Shown: positions 35,599-44,387, counted from the stretch's first letter. The stretch is 64,000 nt of DNA from Sagittula sp048553715 (GCF_048553715.1 NZ_JBLZNC010000001.1:496001-560000); one strand, 5' to 3'. The notes: a model not told the origin generated them from the sequence alone. Numbers and translations are program-made.

Positions 35599-35614
35599 CC
35601 ACTACATGTGGTGT
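35599..35614. promoter_or_regulatory. NrdR-box-like palindrome upstream of nrdJ
   Basis: CCACTACATGTGGTGT matches 12 of 16 positions of the NrdR box consensus as I recall it (acaCwAtATaTwgtgt). It lies about 141 bases upstream of the nrdJ start. Confidence 0.5.
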
Positions 35615-35740
35615 TGCTTTGATCGGCCCGCACAAAATGGCCAAGAGACCGGCTTCAGGTCAAACCTATTTTTTACCTTATGCACATATATTTTGTGTTG
35701 ACCGGAGGCTGGACCACAACGCGATGTGTCTGCCCCCGAT

Positions 35741-35749
35741 TCATTCACA
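35741..35749 (+). promoter_or_regulatory. DnaA-box-like motif
   Basis: TCATTCACA differs from the DnaA box TTATNCACA at one position and lies 58 bases from a perfect box in the nrdJ upstream region. Confidence 0.3.
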
Positions 35750-35806
35750 GTCTGTTAATCCTGCATCGTCAAAATTTGTCACGATTTTGCAGGGCTTTGC
35801 ACAGAG

Positions 35807-35815
35807 TTATCCACA
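35807..35815 (+). promoter_or_regulatory. Perfect DnaA box
   Basis: TTATCCACA is an exact match to the strong DnaA box consensus, within the nrdJ upstream region. DnaA boxes control nrd genes in E. coli, so a similar role is possible. Confidence 0.5.
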
Positions 35816-35983
35816 GACGAGACCTGCCGTGCCCGAAATTCAATCGCTGCCGGATTTACCTTGCGTTAACTGGGATTAACACGAAAACTGTGGCCCGCGC
35901 GCGACGGACAAGGGAAATGCACCTCGGCGGAGGTGGAAACCGTCCACAGGCTGCATGGATAGGCGGACTGCTATAACAGGCAG

Positions 35984-35999
35984 CCACTACATTTAGTGG
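35984..35999. promoter_or_regulatory. Second NrdR-box-like palindrome
   Basis: CCACTACATTTAGTGG has perfect 6-bp arms and shares the CCACTACAT core with the site at 35599. It also matches 12 of 16 consensus positions. It is far (about 530 bases) from the nrdJ start and close to the tRNA-Pro gene, so its target is unclear. Confidence 0.4.
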
Positions 36000-36034
36000 C
36001 CATCAGGTTCGTATCGTCACTTGTAGGAAGAAAG

Positions 36035-36111
36035 TGGTCGGGGCGGCGAGATTCGAACTCACGACCTTCTGTACCCAAAACAGACGCGCTACCAGGCTGC
36101 GCCACGCCCCG
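36035..36111 (-). tRNA. tRNA-Pro (anticodon TGG)
   Basis: A 77-base cloverleaf including encoded CCA. Acceptor arms CGGGGCG/CGCCCCG pair fully, the T-arm reads GTTCGAATC, and the anticodon loop TTTTGGG places TGG at positions 34-36, reading CCA and related proline codons. Confidence 0.95.
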
Positions 36112-36174
36112 ACTGGGCTGTCGTTTACCGACCTATTCCGGCGATGAAAAGCGAAAAAACACCCGAAGTTGCGA

Positions 36175-36678
36175 TCAATCGCAGGCCCAGGCCGCGTCCT
36201 TGATTGCGGGGTGCTGCATTTCACTGCCGGCATCAATCCCAAGCTGCGCGGCAAGGCCGCCGTTGATCTCCAGAACGTACTGGATGTCCCCCTCGCCGGG
36301 AATCGGGGTCAGGTCACCGGGGATCGCATTGGCGTGGACGTTCTGCACCACGCCCTGCGCATCGGCGAAAATCATATCGAGCGGAATCAATGTGTTCTTC
36401 ATCCAGAAGGCCACGGGCCGCGCTGTTTCATAAACAAAGAGCATGCCTTTGCTGGCGGGCATCTGTTCCACAAACATCAGCCCCTGGCTGCGCGCATCCG
36501 GCGTGTCCACCACATCGACCGAAAACCGCGCCTGCCCGAAGTCGCCGCGCAGAAACACCGTATCCTCGCGGCAATCGGCCCAGACCGGCGTGGCACACAC
36601 AGAAAACGCGGCCAGTGCCCCGGCCGCGCCCCACATTCTGGCTTTCAATCGGTTCAGCGGTTCAAACCAGCTTCCCAT
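36175..36678 (-). CDS. Secreted DUF192 family protein
   Basis: A 167-aa protein with an N-terminal membrane/signal segment (about residues 15-34, MWGAAGALAAFSVCATPVWA) followed by the DUF192 fold (RSQGLMFVEQMPASKGMLF, VAFWMKNTLIPLDMIF, YVLEINGG). The function of DUF192 proteins is not established. The ATG at 36678 overlaps the end of the cold-shock gene by 25 bases; ATG 36636 starts directly at the signal peptide and is also plausible. It is the downstream partner of the double cold-shock gene. Confidence 0.8.
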   Translation of the reverse strand: MGSWFEPLNRLKARMWGAAGALAAFSVCATPVWADCREDTVFLRGDFGQARFSVDVVDTPDARSQGLMFVEQMPASKGMLFVYETARPVAFWMKNTLIPLDMIFADAQGVVQNVHANAIPGDLTPIPGEGDIQYVLEINGGLAAQLGIDAGSEMQHPAIKDAAWACD

Positions 36679-37181
36679 GCGTTCACTTCCATTGCCATCC
36701 GGCCCCGGCGTCCGTCGACAACCCGCACCGCGAGCGCCTCGCCCGGTTGCAGATCCGCCAGCCCCGAGCGCCGCAGGACTTCTATATGAATGAACACATC
36801 ATCGGACTTTCCGAACACATTTGCAAAGCCAAAGCCTTTGGCCTTGTCGAACCATTTCACCCGTGCGGGTTCCAGAACCGCCTGTGCCATCACCTCGGGA
36901 TCAAGATCCTCGAAATCGGCAAGCGGCGCGCCCTCGCTGCTCTCTGGTGGCTCAATCTTGATGACTTCGGTGGCTTGCACGCCGCGATCGGTGCGTTGCA
37001 CACCGATTTCCACGCGTGAGCCATCTGCCACGGAGCTTTGACCAAAGTTGCGCAGCACATTGGCATGCAACAAAATATCGGGACCGCCCTCGTCAGCGAG
37101 GACAAATCCGAAGCCTTTGACCGGGTCAAACCATTTCACCTTACCGGCGATTACCCGTACCTCTGTCGTTTCTTCTTCCAC
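36654..37181 (-). CDS. Tandem cold-shock-domain protein
   Basis: A 175-aa protein made of two cold-shock (OB-fold) domains joined by an acidic linker. Domain 1 has GKVKWFDPVKGFGFV (about residues 13-27) and domain 2 ARVKWFDKAKGFGFANVFG (about 106-124), each with RNP1-like aromatic residues for single-strand nucleic acid binding. It probably acts as an RNA chaperone. The start is GTG 37181; no ATG is better placed. A 171-base leader with an inverted repeat lies upstream. Two-domain Csp proteins are common in alphaproteobacteria. Confidence 0.85.
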   Translation of the reverse strand: MEEETTEVRVIAGKVKWFDPVKGFGFVLADEGGPDILLHANVLRNFGQSSVADGSRVEIGVQRTDRGVQATEVIKIEPPESSEGAPLADFEDLDPEVMAQAVLEPARVKWFDKAKGFGFANVFGKSDDVFIHIEVLRRSGLADLQPGEALAVRVVDGRRGRMAMEVNAWEAGLNR

Positions 37182-37251
37182 GCTAATCCCAACGCAAATT
37201 CACATATCCCCGTGACCGTTCTGAAACAATCTTTGGAGCAGACGCAAGCAA

Positions 37252-37278
37252 TCACCTGACCGAATTTGTGTCAGGTGA
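37252..37278. promoter_or_regulatory. Inverted repeat upstream of the cold-shock gene
   Basis: TCACCTGAC and GTCAGGTGA form a perfect 9-bp dyad with a 9-base spacer, about 70 bases before the csp start. It has no T-run, so it could be an operator or an mRNA leader hairpin. Confidence 0.4.
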
Positions 37279-37309
37279 GCAAATATTTGCGCAATCAACC
37301 AAAACGCTA

Positions 37310-37330
37310 CATTTCACGTAACGCGAAATG
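37310..37330 (-). terminator. Candidate terminator after pdxH
   Basis: A 9-bp stem with one mismatch (CATTTCACG / CGCGAAATG) and a 3-base loop lies 22 bases after the pdxH stop, followed on the minus strand by GTAGCGTTTT. Weak T-run. Confidence 0.45.
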
Positions 37331-37352
37331 GTTTATGGTTAACAGTGACTTA

Positions 37353-37958
37353 TCAGGGGTTCAGCCGTGTTATATCCCAGTTTCCAGTTGGTTCAATTTT
37401 TATCCAACGAAAACGGTCATGTAGCCTGAATTGCCCGTCAGCCCAGAATTCAATCTCATACGGACGTATACGGAACCCTCCCCAAAAGGGTGGGCGATCC
37501 GGGTTCGGACCCTGTCGAGCTGTCACTTTTGCCACCTCGGCCATCAAGTCTGCACGACTCGCCAAAGGCGCGCTTTGACGCGAGGCCCAGGCCCCCAGAC
37601 GGCTTTTGAGCGAGCGCGATTTATAGTAGGCATCGGCCTGCGGCCCCTCCTCGCGCGTCACCGTCCCACGTACGCGGATCTGACGGCGCAGCGATTTCCA
37701 ATGCATCACAAAGGCGGCCTTGCCGGACTGTTCGATCTCGGCGGCCTTCACACTGCCGTAGTTGGTGTAGAAGACAAAAGCGTCCGCTTCGATACCCTTC
37801 AGCAGCACCATCCGCGCGTTGGGCATGCCCTCCGCATCCACTGTGGACAAGGCGATGGCGTTCGGGTCGTTGGGCTCGGTCTTTTCGGCCTCTGCCAGCC
37901 AGCGGCGCGCGATCTCGAATGGGTCGTCGCCTGCAAAGATGCCGTCTCTTTCGCTCAT
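37353..37958 (-). CDS. pdxH: Pyridoxamine 5'-phosphate oxidase
   Basis: FMN-dependent enzyme making pyridoxal 5'-phosphate, the cofactor for several enzymes encoded here. The 201-aa product has MPNARMVLLKGIEADAFVFY (FMN/PLP site), KSRSLKSRLGAWASRQS and the conserved C-terminal WGGFRIRPYEIEFWADGQFRLHDR. Start ATG 37958 has AAGG eight bases upstream and begins MSERDGIFAGDDPFE; the open frame to 38171 is rejected because it runs into the divergent fabI gene. It is divergent from fabI. Confidence 0.94.
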   Translation of the reverse strand: MSERDGIFAGDDPFEIARRWLAEAEKTEPNDPNAIALSTVDAEGMPNARMVLLKGIEADAFVFYTNYGSVKAAEIEQSGKAAFVMHWKSLRRQIRVRGTVTREEGPQADAYYKSRSLKSRLGAWASRQSAPLASRADLMAEVAKVTARQGPNPDRPPFWGGFRIRPYEIEFWADGQFRLHDRFRWIKIEPTGNWDITRLNP

Positions 37959-38094
37959 GTCTTGTGCCTTTTGTCCTTGCCCCTGCGGGCCTTTCGCCTG
38001 ACGCAAAGTCAGGGTTTCGATGTTTGCGCCCTTGTTCGCCACAAAGCGATCCCTTAGACGACAGATTACAAAGGATTTGGTGGAAAGGTCGGAC

Positions 38095-38901
38095 ATGTCA
38101 AACGGGTTGATGGCGGGAAAGCGTGGTCTCATCATGGGACTGGCCAACGACAAGTCGATCGCTTGGGGCATCGCAAAGGCGCTGAGCGATGCGGGCGCGG
38201 AGCTTGCATTCTCCTATCAGGGCGAGGCGCTGAAAAAACGCGTTGTACCGCTGGCCGAGCAGCTTGGCTCCAGCTTGGTTCTGCCCTGTGATGTGGGTGA
38301 CGAGGGCTCCATCGATATGTTATTCGACAGCCTCGCGCAGGATTGGGACAACCTTGATTTCGTGGTTCACGCCATCGGCTTCTCGGACAAGAACGAGCTG
38401 CGCGGCCGCTACGTGGACACCACCCGTGGCAACTTCCAGCTGACCATGGACATCTCTGTCTATTCCTTCACGGCTGTGATGCAGCGCGCGGAAAAGATGA
38501 TGAAGAACGGCGGCAGCGCCCTGACGCTGACTTACTACGGGGCCGAACGCATCATGCCGCATTACAACGTCATGGGCGTGGCCAAGGCTGCGCTGGAGGC
38601 ATCGGTGCGCTACATGGCCGAGGATCTGGGCAAGGACGGCATCCGCGTCAATGCGATCTCTGCCGGTCCGATCAAGACGCTGGCCGCCAGCGGCATCGGC
38701 GACTTCCGCTACATCATGAAGTGGAACGAATACAACTCGCCGCTGCGCCGCAACGTGTCGATCGACGATGTGGGCGGCTCCGCGCTGTATCTTCTGTCGG
38801 ATCTGTCCAACGGTGTGACGGGCGAGACCCACCACGTCGACAGCGGCTACCATGTGGTCGGCATGAAAGCGGTGGACGCCCCCGACATCCAGAAGGGCTG
38901 A
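38095..38901 (+). CDS. fabI: Enoyl-ACP reductase
   Basis: NADH-dependent enoyl-acyl carrier protein reductase of type II fatty acid synthesis, 268 aa. The N-terminal GKRGLIMGLANDKSIAWGIAK nucleotide-binding stretch and the catalytic Tyr-X6-Lys pattern around YYGAERIMPHYNVMGVAKAAL are present, with AISAGPIKTLAASGI completing the fold. Start ATG 38095 follows GGAAAGG; the frame is open to 38020 without a site. It is the likely target class for triclosan-type inhibitors. A strong terminator follows. Confidence 0.95.
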   Translation: MSNGLMAGKRGLIMGLANDKSIAWGIAKALSDAGAELAFSYQGEALKKRVVPLAEQLGSSLVLPCDVGDEGSIDMLFDSLAQDWDNLDFVVHAIGFSDKNELRGRYVDTTRGNFQLTMDISVYSFTAVMQRAEKMMKNGGSALTLTYYGAERIMPHYNVMGVAKAALEASVRYMAEDLGKDGIRVNAISAGPIKTLAASGIGDFRYIMKWNEYNSPLRRNVSIDDVGGSALYLLSDLSNGVTGETHHVDSGYHVVGMKAVDAPDIQKG

Positions 38902-38922
38902 ACACAGACCGTTCGAGACATG

Positions 38923-38951
38923 AGGGGCGCAAGCGATTGCGTCCCTTTTTT
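38923..38951 (+). terminator. Terminator after fabI
   Basis: AGGGGCGCAA and TTGCGTCCCT pair over 10 bases with one G-T pair and a GCGA loop, followed by six T. A textbook intrinsic terminator. Confidence 0.92.
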
Positions 38952-39053
38952 CATACCTATCCCAACGCCCTGCCCTGCCGGTGCTTCCCCCCTGAGGCCG
39001 GGTTTGCTATAGCCCGCTGCAATCCGCTTATTTGCCAAAGAGGCCCAGACCCC

Positions 39054-39563
39054 ATGACCGATAATCTTCTGCCGCACGAAAAAGGATTTCATGTGAGCTG
39101 GGACCAGCTGCACCGCGATGCGCGCGCGCTGGCGTGGCGTTTGCAGGGACACGGACCCGACGATGGCAAATGGCGCGCGGTCGTGGCCATCACCCGTGGC
39201 GGCATGGCCCCTGCGATGATCGTCGCGCGCGAGCTGGACATCCGCATGGTCGATACGATCTCGGTCAAATCCTACAACCACCAGACGCAAAGCGAACCCA
39301 AGGTGATCAAATCCCCCGACATGGATGTGATCGGGGATGGCACCGGCGTGCTTGTGGTGGATGATCTGGTGGACACGGGCCGCACGCTTGAAGTGGTGCG
39401 CAAGCACATGCCCAAGGCGCATGTGGCCACTGTATACGCCAAACCAATGGGCAAGCCGCAGGTGGAAAGCTACATCACCGAGGTCAGCCAGGACACGTGG
39501 ATTTTCTTTCCGTGGGACATGGCGCTGCAATATGTGAAACCCTACCACGGGGCCGACGACTGA
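39054..39563 (+). CDS. gpt: Xanthine-guanine phosphoribosyltransferase
   Basis: Purine-salvage enzyme converting xanthine or guanine plus PRPP to the nucleotide, 169 aa. The PRPP-binding signature VLVVDDLVDTGRT is intact, with the base-binding loop WIFFPWDMAL toward the C-terminus and the ITRGGMAPAMI strand early on, matching the bacterial Gpt branch rather than Hpt. The start is ATG 39054; earlier open frame overlaps the fabI terminator. A terminator follows at 39586. Confidence 0.92.
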   Translation: MTDNLLPHEKGFHVSWDQLHRDARALAWRLQGHGPDDGKWRAVVAITRGGMAPAMIVARELDIRMVDTISVKSYNHQTQSEPKVIKSPDMDVIGDGTGVLVVDDLVDTGRTLEVVRKHMPKAHVATVYAKPMGKPQVESYITEVSQDTWIFFPWDMALQYVKPYHGADD

Positions 39564-39585
39564 CACCGCCCGCCTTTGCGGTTTC

Positions 39586-39620
39586 AAACGCGCGATTCCC
39601 GGTCGGGAGTCGCGTTTTTT
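39586..39620 (+). terminator. Terminator after gpt
   Basis: A stem formed by AAACGC plus GATTCCCG and CGGGAGTC plus GCGTTT (2-base bulge) ends in six T. Confidence 0.85.
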
Positions 39621-39707
39621 CTTGGGCGCGTGGGTGTTTGCGCGCGGCACCGCTTGCACCTGCGGGGGCGACTGATAGCCTGAACGCCCGACAGACGAGG
39701 GCCTGAT

Positions 39708-40907
39708 ATGACCACGCGCACCGACGCCACCTTTTTCCCACCCATCCCCGAGGCGCAACGCTGGCTGAAGGGAAAGACCTTCTCGGCCGAGCGTCCGCTG
39801 ATCAATCTGGCCCAAGCCGCCCCTGCCGACCCGCCGCCGCCCCAGATGCGCGACGCCATGGCGGAAATGCTGTCCGATCCGGCCAGCCATTTGTACGGTC
39901 CCGTTCTGGGCCTGCCGGAGCTTCGGGACGCCTTGGCACAGGATTGGTCGGCGCATTACGGCGCCACGGTCCGCGCGGAGAATGTGGGAATCACCGCAGG
40001 CTGCAATCAGGCCTTCGCCGCCACGCTGGCCGCGCTCACCCATGAGGGCGATGAGGTCATCGTGCCGGTGCCGTGGTACTTCAACCACAAGATGTGGATG
40101 GATATGACCGGCGTGCGTGCCGTGCCCCTGCCCTGCGGCGACGATCTGATCCCTGATCCCGAAGAGGCGCGAAAACTGATCACGCCCCGCACCAAGGCCA
40201 TCGCCATCGTAACACCCAACAATCCCACCGGCGTGGAATACCCGGCGGAGACGCTGCGCTCTCTGTTCGATCTGTGCCAAGAGACCGGCCTGCGGCTGAT
40301 CGTGGATGAAACCTATCGCGATTTCGATTCCCGCGAGGGCGCGCCGCATGATCTGCTGCAGCGTGACGGCTGGCAGAACACTTTGGTGCAGCTTTATTCC
40401 TTTTCGAAGGCCTACCGGCTGACCGGACACCGCGTGGGCGCCATCTTCACCGCGCCCAAGCTGTTGCACAATATCGAGAAATTCCAAGACACCGTGGCGA
40501 TATGCGCGCCGTCCTTCGGGCAGATGGCGGCCTGCTGGGGGCTGGAAAACCTGCGCGACTGGACCCGTGGGCAACGCGCTGAAATCTTGTCGCGCCGTGC
40601 GGCCTTGGTGGATGGCTTTGCTCTCTTGGCGGCCGAAGGGTGGCGACTGCGCGGCTGCGGCGCCTATTTCGCCTATGTGGAACATCCCTTTGCCATGGGC
40701 GCATCTGAACTTGCGCCGCTCTTGGTGGATCAGGCGCAGGTGCTGGTCTTGCCCGCGACCATGTTCACACCCACGGGCGACGCCAGCGGGGAACGCTGCT
40801 TGCGCGTGGCCTTTGCCAATGCAAACGAGGAACAACTGCGCAGCTTCGTCTCACGTCTTGCACAGCTGGACCTGCCAGCACTTGCACCCCCCGCGACCAC
40901 AGCCTAG
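39708..40907 (+). CDS. Class I/II PLP-dependent aminotransferase
   Basis: A 399-aa fold-type I aminotransferase. The Schiff-base lysine is in YSFSKAYRLTGHRVG, the cofactor Asp and Tyr in IVDETYRDFD, and NNPTGVEYP carries the substrate-binding Asn. The carboxylate-binding Arg lies in GERCLRVAFAN. Substrate is not assignable from sequence. It stands between gpt and the PpiD-like gene, on the same strand, with 30 bases to the next start. Confidence 0.85.
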   Translation: MTTRTDATFFPPIPEAQRWLKGKTFSAERPLINLAQAAPADPPPPQMRDAMAEMLSDPASHLYGPVLGLPELRDALAQDWSAHYGATVRAENVGITAGCNQAFAATLAALTHEGDEVIVPVPWYFNHKMWMDMTGVRAVPLPCGDDLIPDPEEARKLITPRTKAIAIVTPNNPTGVEYPAETLRSLFDLCQETGLRLIVDETYRDFDSREGAPHDLLQRDGWQNTLVQLYSFSKAYRLTGHRVGAIFTAPKLLHNIEKFQDTVAICAPSFGQMAACWGLENLRDWTRGQRAEILSRRAALVDGFALLAAEGWRLRGCGAYFAYVEHPFAMGASELAPLLVDQAQVLVLPATMFTPTGDASGERCLRVAFANANEEQLRSFVSRLAQLDLPALAPPATTA

Positions 40908-40937
40908 ACAAGGCCGGACCAGCGTCGGGAGGCAAAG

Positions 40938-42782
40938 ATGAGCAAGAAAACAGGCGGTGTCGGCAAGACAGGCGGCTACATCCTACTGGGGTTGTTGCTG
41001 TTGGGCCTTGGCGGATTTGGCGCGACCAATTTTGGCGGCCATGTGCGCAGCATCGGCTCTGTCGGGGACACGGATATCCCTGTTCAGGATTATTTCCGCA
41101 CGCTGAACACCGAAATCAACGCGTTGCAGGCGCAGACCGGCCAAGCGGTCAGCTTTCAACAAGCCTCCGCTGCGGGCCTGCCCGAGGCAGTGCTGTCGCG
41201 GGTCGTTCTGGCCACCGCGCTCAAGGATGAGGCCGCCCGCATCGGCCTGTCCGTGGGCGACGAACGCCTTGCCGAAGAGCTGCGCAATGTGCCCGGCTTT
41301 CAGGGGGTCGACGGTCAGTTCAGCCGCGACTCCTACCGTCTGGCGCTGGACAGCGCAGGGCTTTCAGAGCAGCAGTTTGAGGAAGACCTGCGGTCTGAAA
41401 GCGCGGCCACCTTGCTGCAATCCGCCGTCCAGGGCGGGGTCAGCCTGCCCGACACCTATGTGGAAACGCTGATCGCCTATGCCGCAGAGCGCCGTGCCTT
41501 TACTTGGGCCGAGCTGTCCCCCGACCGTCTGACCACCGGCCTGCCCGTCCCGTCCGAGGACGATCTGCGCGCCTTCTATGACGACAATCTGGACCGCTAC
41601 ACCCGCCCCGAGACAAAGCAGATCACTTTCGCTTGGATCACCCCGGCGATGATCGTGGACAGCGTCGAGGTGGACGAGGCCGCATTGCGCGCCGCTTACG
41701 AGGAACGCGAGGCGGAATTCAACATGCCCGAGCGCCGTCTGGTCGAACGACTTGTGATGCCCAGTGCCGAGGCGGCGCAGGATGCCATCGACCGGATCGC
41801 TTCGGGCGAGGCCAGCTTCGAGGACATCGTGACCTCGCGTGGGCTGGAGCTGGCGGACACCGACATGGGTGACGTCGCCCGTGGCGATCTGGGCGACGCG
41901 GCAGAGACCGTCTTTGCCGCGCAGACCGGCGAAACCGTCACCGGCCCGTCCGATCTTGGCCCCGCGCTTTACCGTGTGAACGCGGTGTTGCAGGCGCAGG
42001 AAACCAGCTTTGAGGACGCGATCCCCGATCTGCGCGACACGCTTGCGCTGGACCGCGCCCGCCGCGTGATCGACACGCAGTCCAACGACTACGACGGCGA
42101 ACTGGCCGCAGGTGTCACGCTCGAAGAGCTGGCCGAGACCACAGAGATGGAGCTGGGCCAGATCGGCTGGACCGGCGGCAACTCCGAGGACATCGCAGGC
42201 TACGAAGCCTTCGCCGAGGCTGCGGACACCGTGACCGAGGAAGATTACCCCGCGATCACCGAACTGGGCGACGGCGGTGTCTTTGCCCTGCGCCTCGACG
42301 AGGTGCAGCCCGCCGCCCCGTATGGCTTTGATGAAGTCCGCGACCGTGTCGCCACCGATTTCGAGGCCAACGCCCGCGCCGAAGCGCTTGCAGCCGAGGC
42401 GGAGGCGCTGAAAACCCAGCTCGAGAATGGCGAGACCTTCGAGACGCTGAACCTGCAGCCGCGCAACGAGGCGGGTCTGACCCGCACGGCCTTTGGCGCG
42501 CAGGTGCCTGCCGGTGCGCTGCAGCGCGTGTTCGAGATGGAGGCCGACGAGGTCACCGTCCTGCGCGGCAATGGCACGGCCTTCCTTTTGCGGCTCGACA
42601 CCATCCTGCCCGCTGAAACCGACGGCGATGCCGCCGAACAGATGCGCGGGCTTTTCGCCCAGCAGGCCGATCAGGACGTGGCACAGGATCTGTTCCGTGC
42701 CTTGGCGCAAGACATCCAGTCCCGCGCCGGTGTCAACGTCGACCAGACCGCCATCAACGCGGTCCACGCCAACTTCCAATAA
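40938..42782 (+). CDS. PpiD-like membrane-anchored peptidyl-prolyl isomerase/chaperone
   Basis: A 614-aa protein with one N-terminal membrane helix (GGYILLGLLLLGLGGFGATNF) and a large periplasmic part. This contains a SurA/PpiD-type N-terminal chaperone domain (about residues 35-180), a parvulin-like region (about 230-360) and a further C-terminal segment. It probably assists outer-membrane protein folding at the inner membrane, like PpiD. The catalytic parvulin residues are not clearly recognisable by eye, so isomerase activity is uncertain. trpE follows after 14 bases, so the two are probably co-transcribed. Confidence 0.82.
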   Translation: MSKKTGGVGKTGGYILLGLLLLGLGGFGATNFGGHVRSIGSVGDTDIPVQDYFRTLNTEINALQAQTGQAVSFQQASAAGLPEAVLSRVVLATALKDEAARIGLSVGDERLAEELRNVPGFQGVDGQFSRDSYRLALDSAGLSEQQFEEDLRSESAATLLQSAVQGGVSLPDTYVETLIAYAAERRAFTWAELSPDRLTTGLPVPSEDDLRAFYDDNLDRYTRPETKQITFAWITPAMIVDSVEVDEAALRAAYEEREAEFNMPERRLVERLVMPSAEAAQDAIDRIASGEASFEDIVTSRGLELADTDMGDVARGDLGDAAETVFAAQTGETVTGPSDLGPALYRVNAVLQAQETSFEDAIPDLRDTLALDRARRVIDTQSNDYDGELAAGVTLEELAETTEMELGQIGWTGGNSEDIAGYEAFAEAADTVTEEDYPAITELGDGGVFALRLDEVQPAAPYGFDEVRDRVATDFEANARAEALAAEAEALKTQLENGETFETLNLQPRNEAGLTRTAFGAQVPAGALQRVFEMEADEVTVLRGNGTAFLLRLDTILPAETDGDAAEQMRGLFAQQADQDVAQDLFRALAQDIQSRAGVNVDQTAINAVHANFQ

Positions 42783-42796
42783 GAACGGATCACGCA

Positions 42797-44311
42797 ATGT
42801 CCGCCCTGACCCCTGCCTTTGATGACTTTGCCACCCGTTACGAGGCTGGCGAAAATCAGGTTGTCTACACCCGCTTGGCTGCCGATCTCGACACGCCGGT
42901 GTCGCTGATGCTGAAGCTGACGGGCGCTGCCAAGGATGCCTTTGTGTTGGAATCGGTCACCGGCGGCGAAGTGCGCGGGCGGTTTTCCATCATCGGGATG
43001 AAGCCCGACCTGATCTGGAAGTGCCACGGGGACAGCGCGTCGATCAACCGTCAGGCACGGTTTGATCCGGATGCCTTTCAGCCGTGTCAGGACGATCCGC
43101 TGACCGCGCTGCGCGGGCTTTTGGCGGAATCGAAAATCGACCTGCCGCAGGATCTGCCACAGGCGGCGGCGGGTTTGTTCGGATACCTCGGCTATGACAT
43201 GATCCGGCTGGTGGAACGCCTGCCGGACGTGAACCCCGATCCGCTGGGTCTGCCCGATGCGGTGATGATGCGCCCGTCCGTGGTGGCCGTGCTGGACGGG
43301 GTCAAGGGAGAGGTGACCGTGGTGTCGCCCGCTTGGGTCCGCGAGGGGCAATCGGCCAAGGCGGCCTATGCGCAGGCAGCAGAACGCGTCATGGATGCGG
43401 TGCGTGATCTCGAACGCACCATGCCGCAGGCCAGCCGCGATCTCGGCGATGCCGCCGAGCTGGGCGAGCCTGTGTCCAACTTCACCCACGACGGCTACAA
43501 AGACGCGGTCAACAAGGCCAAGGAATACATCAAGGCGGGTGACATCTTTCAGGTGGTGCCGTCGCAGCGCTGGACGCAGGATTTCCCGCTGCCGCCCTTT
43601 GCGCTGTACCGGTCGTTGCGTCGGACCAACCCGTCGCCCTTCATGTTCTATTTCAACTTCGGCGGCTTTCAGGTGATCGGCGCCTCGCCCGAAATCCTTG
43701 TGCGGGTCTTCGGCAACGAGGTCACGATCCGTCCCATCGCGGGCACCCGTCCACGCGGCGCCACCCCCGAAGAGGACAAGGCGCTGGAGGCCGATCTGCT
43801 GGCCGACGAGAAAGAGCTGGCCGAGCATCTGATGCTGCTGGATCTGGGCCGCAATGACACCGGACGCGTGTCCAAGATCGGCACCGTGCGCCCGACCGAG
43901 AAATTCATCATCGAACGCTACAGCCACGTGATGCACATCGTGTCCAACGTGGTGGGCGAGCTGTCGGATGATCACGACGCCCTGTCCGCCTTCTTTGCGG
44001 GGATGCCCGCAGGCACAGTGTCCGGTGCGCCCAAAGTCCGTGCGATGGAAATCATCGACGAGCTGGAGCCGGAAAAGCGCGGCGTCTATGGCGGCGGCGT
44101 CGGCTATTTCAGCGCGGGCGGTGATATGGACATGTGCATCGCCCTGCGCACGGCCATCGTCAAGGACGAGAAGCTGTATATTCAGGCGGGCGGCGGTGTG
44201 GTCTATGACAGCGACCCGCAGGCGGAATATATGGAAACCGTGCATAAATCGAACGCGATCCGGCGGGCGGCGGCGGATGCCGCGCGCTTTACCGGTCACG
44301 GCAACCAGTGA
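42797..44311 (+). CDS. trpE: Anthranilate synthase component I
   Basis: Chorismate-utilising enzyme that makes anthranilate for tryptophan synthesis, 504 aa. The chorismate-binding C-terminal domain shows FQVVPSQRW, IGASPEILVRV, IAGTRPRGATPEEDKALE, LGRNDTGRVSKIG, GMPAGTVSGAPKVRAMEIID and GYFSAGGDMDMCIALRT. The N-terminal domain would carry the feedback Trp site. The glutaminase partner trpG and trpDC are not in this window; the next gene is a tRNA on the same strand and then an opposite-strand gene. It follows the PpiD-like gene closely. Confidence 0.96.
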   Translation: MSALTPAFDDFATRYEAGENQVVYTRLAADLDTPVSLMLKLTGAAKDAFVLESVTGGEVRGRFSIIGMKPDLIWKCHGDSASINRQARFDPDAFQPCQDDPLTALRGLLAESKIDLPQDLPQAAAGLFGYLGYDMIRLVERLPDVNPDPLGLPDAVMMRPSVVAVLDGVKGEVTVVSPAWVREGQSAKAAYAQAAERVMDAVRDLERTMPQASRDLGDAAELGEPVSNFTHDGYKDAVNKAKEYIKAGDIFQVVPSQRWTQDFPLPPFALYRSLRRTNPSPFMFYFNFGGFQVIGASPEILVRVFGNEVTIRPIAGTRPRGATPEEDKALEADLLADEKELAEHLMLLDLGRNDTGRVSKIGTVRPTEKFIIERYSHVMHIVSNVVGELSDDHDALSAFFAGMPAGTVSGAPKVRAMEIIDELEPEKRGVYGGGVGYFSAGGDMDMCIALRTAIVKDEKLYIQAGGGVVYDSDPQAEYMETVHKSNAIRRAAADAARFTGHGNQ

Positions 44312-44387
44312 TCGCAATCGGGGGCGGCCACGTCCATTTCCCCGATTGACCGCGTTTTCCGTTTGGCCTAAGTGACGGAAACAGGCG

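Larger units (their letters stand above)
35459..36034. other. Long nrdJ upstream regulatory region
   Basis: A 576-base stretch between nrdJ and tRNA-Pro with no convincing gene. It contains two NrdR-box-like palindromes, a perfect DnaA box and a one-mismatch DnaA box, and an AT-rich patch at about 35660-35700. I see no cobalamin riboswitch core. Confidence 0.5.

Noticed and set aside
35459..35600. Cobalamin riboswitch in front of the B12-dependent reductase
   Set aside because: I could not find the conserved B12-box core in the leader; the reductase uses rather than makes the cofactor.
35683..35698. Third NrdR-like site (CACATATATTTTGTGT)
   Set aside because: Only the right half matches the consensus well (11 of 16 overall) and the palindrome is poor.
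35459..36034. Chromosomal replication origin
   Set aside because: Only one perfect DnaA box and one near match are present, and no dnaA, parA or gidA gene is nearby; a regulatory role for nrdJ is simpler.
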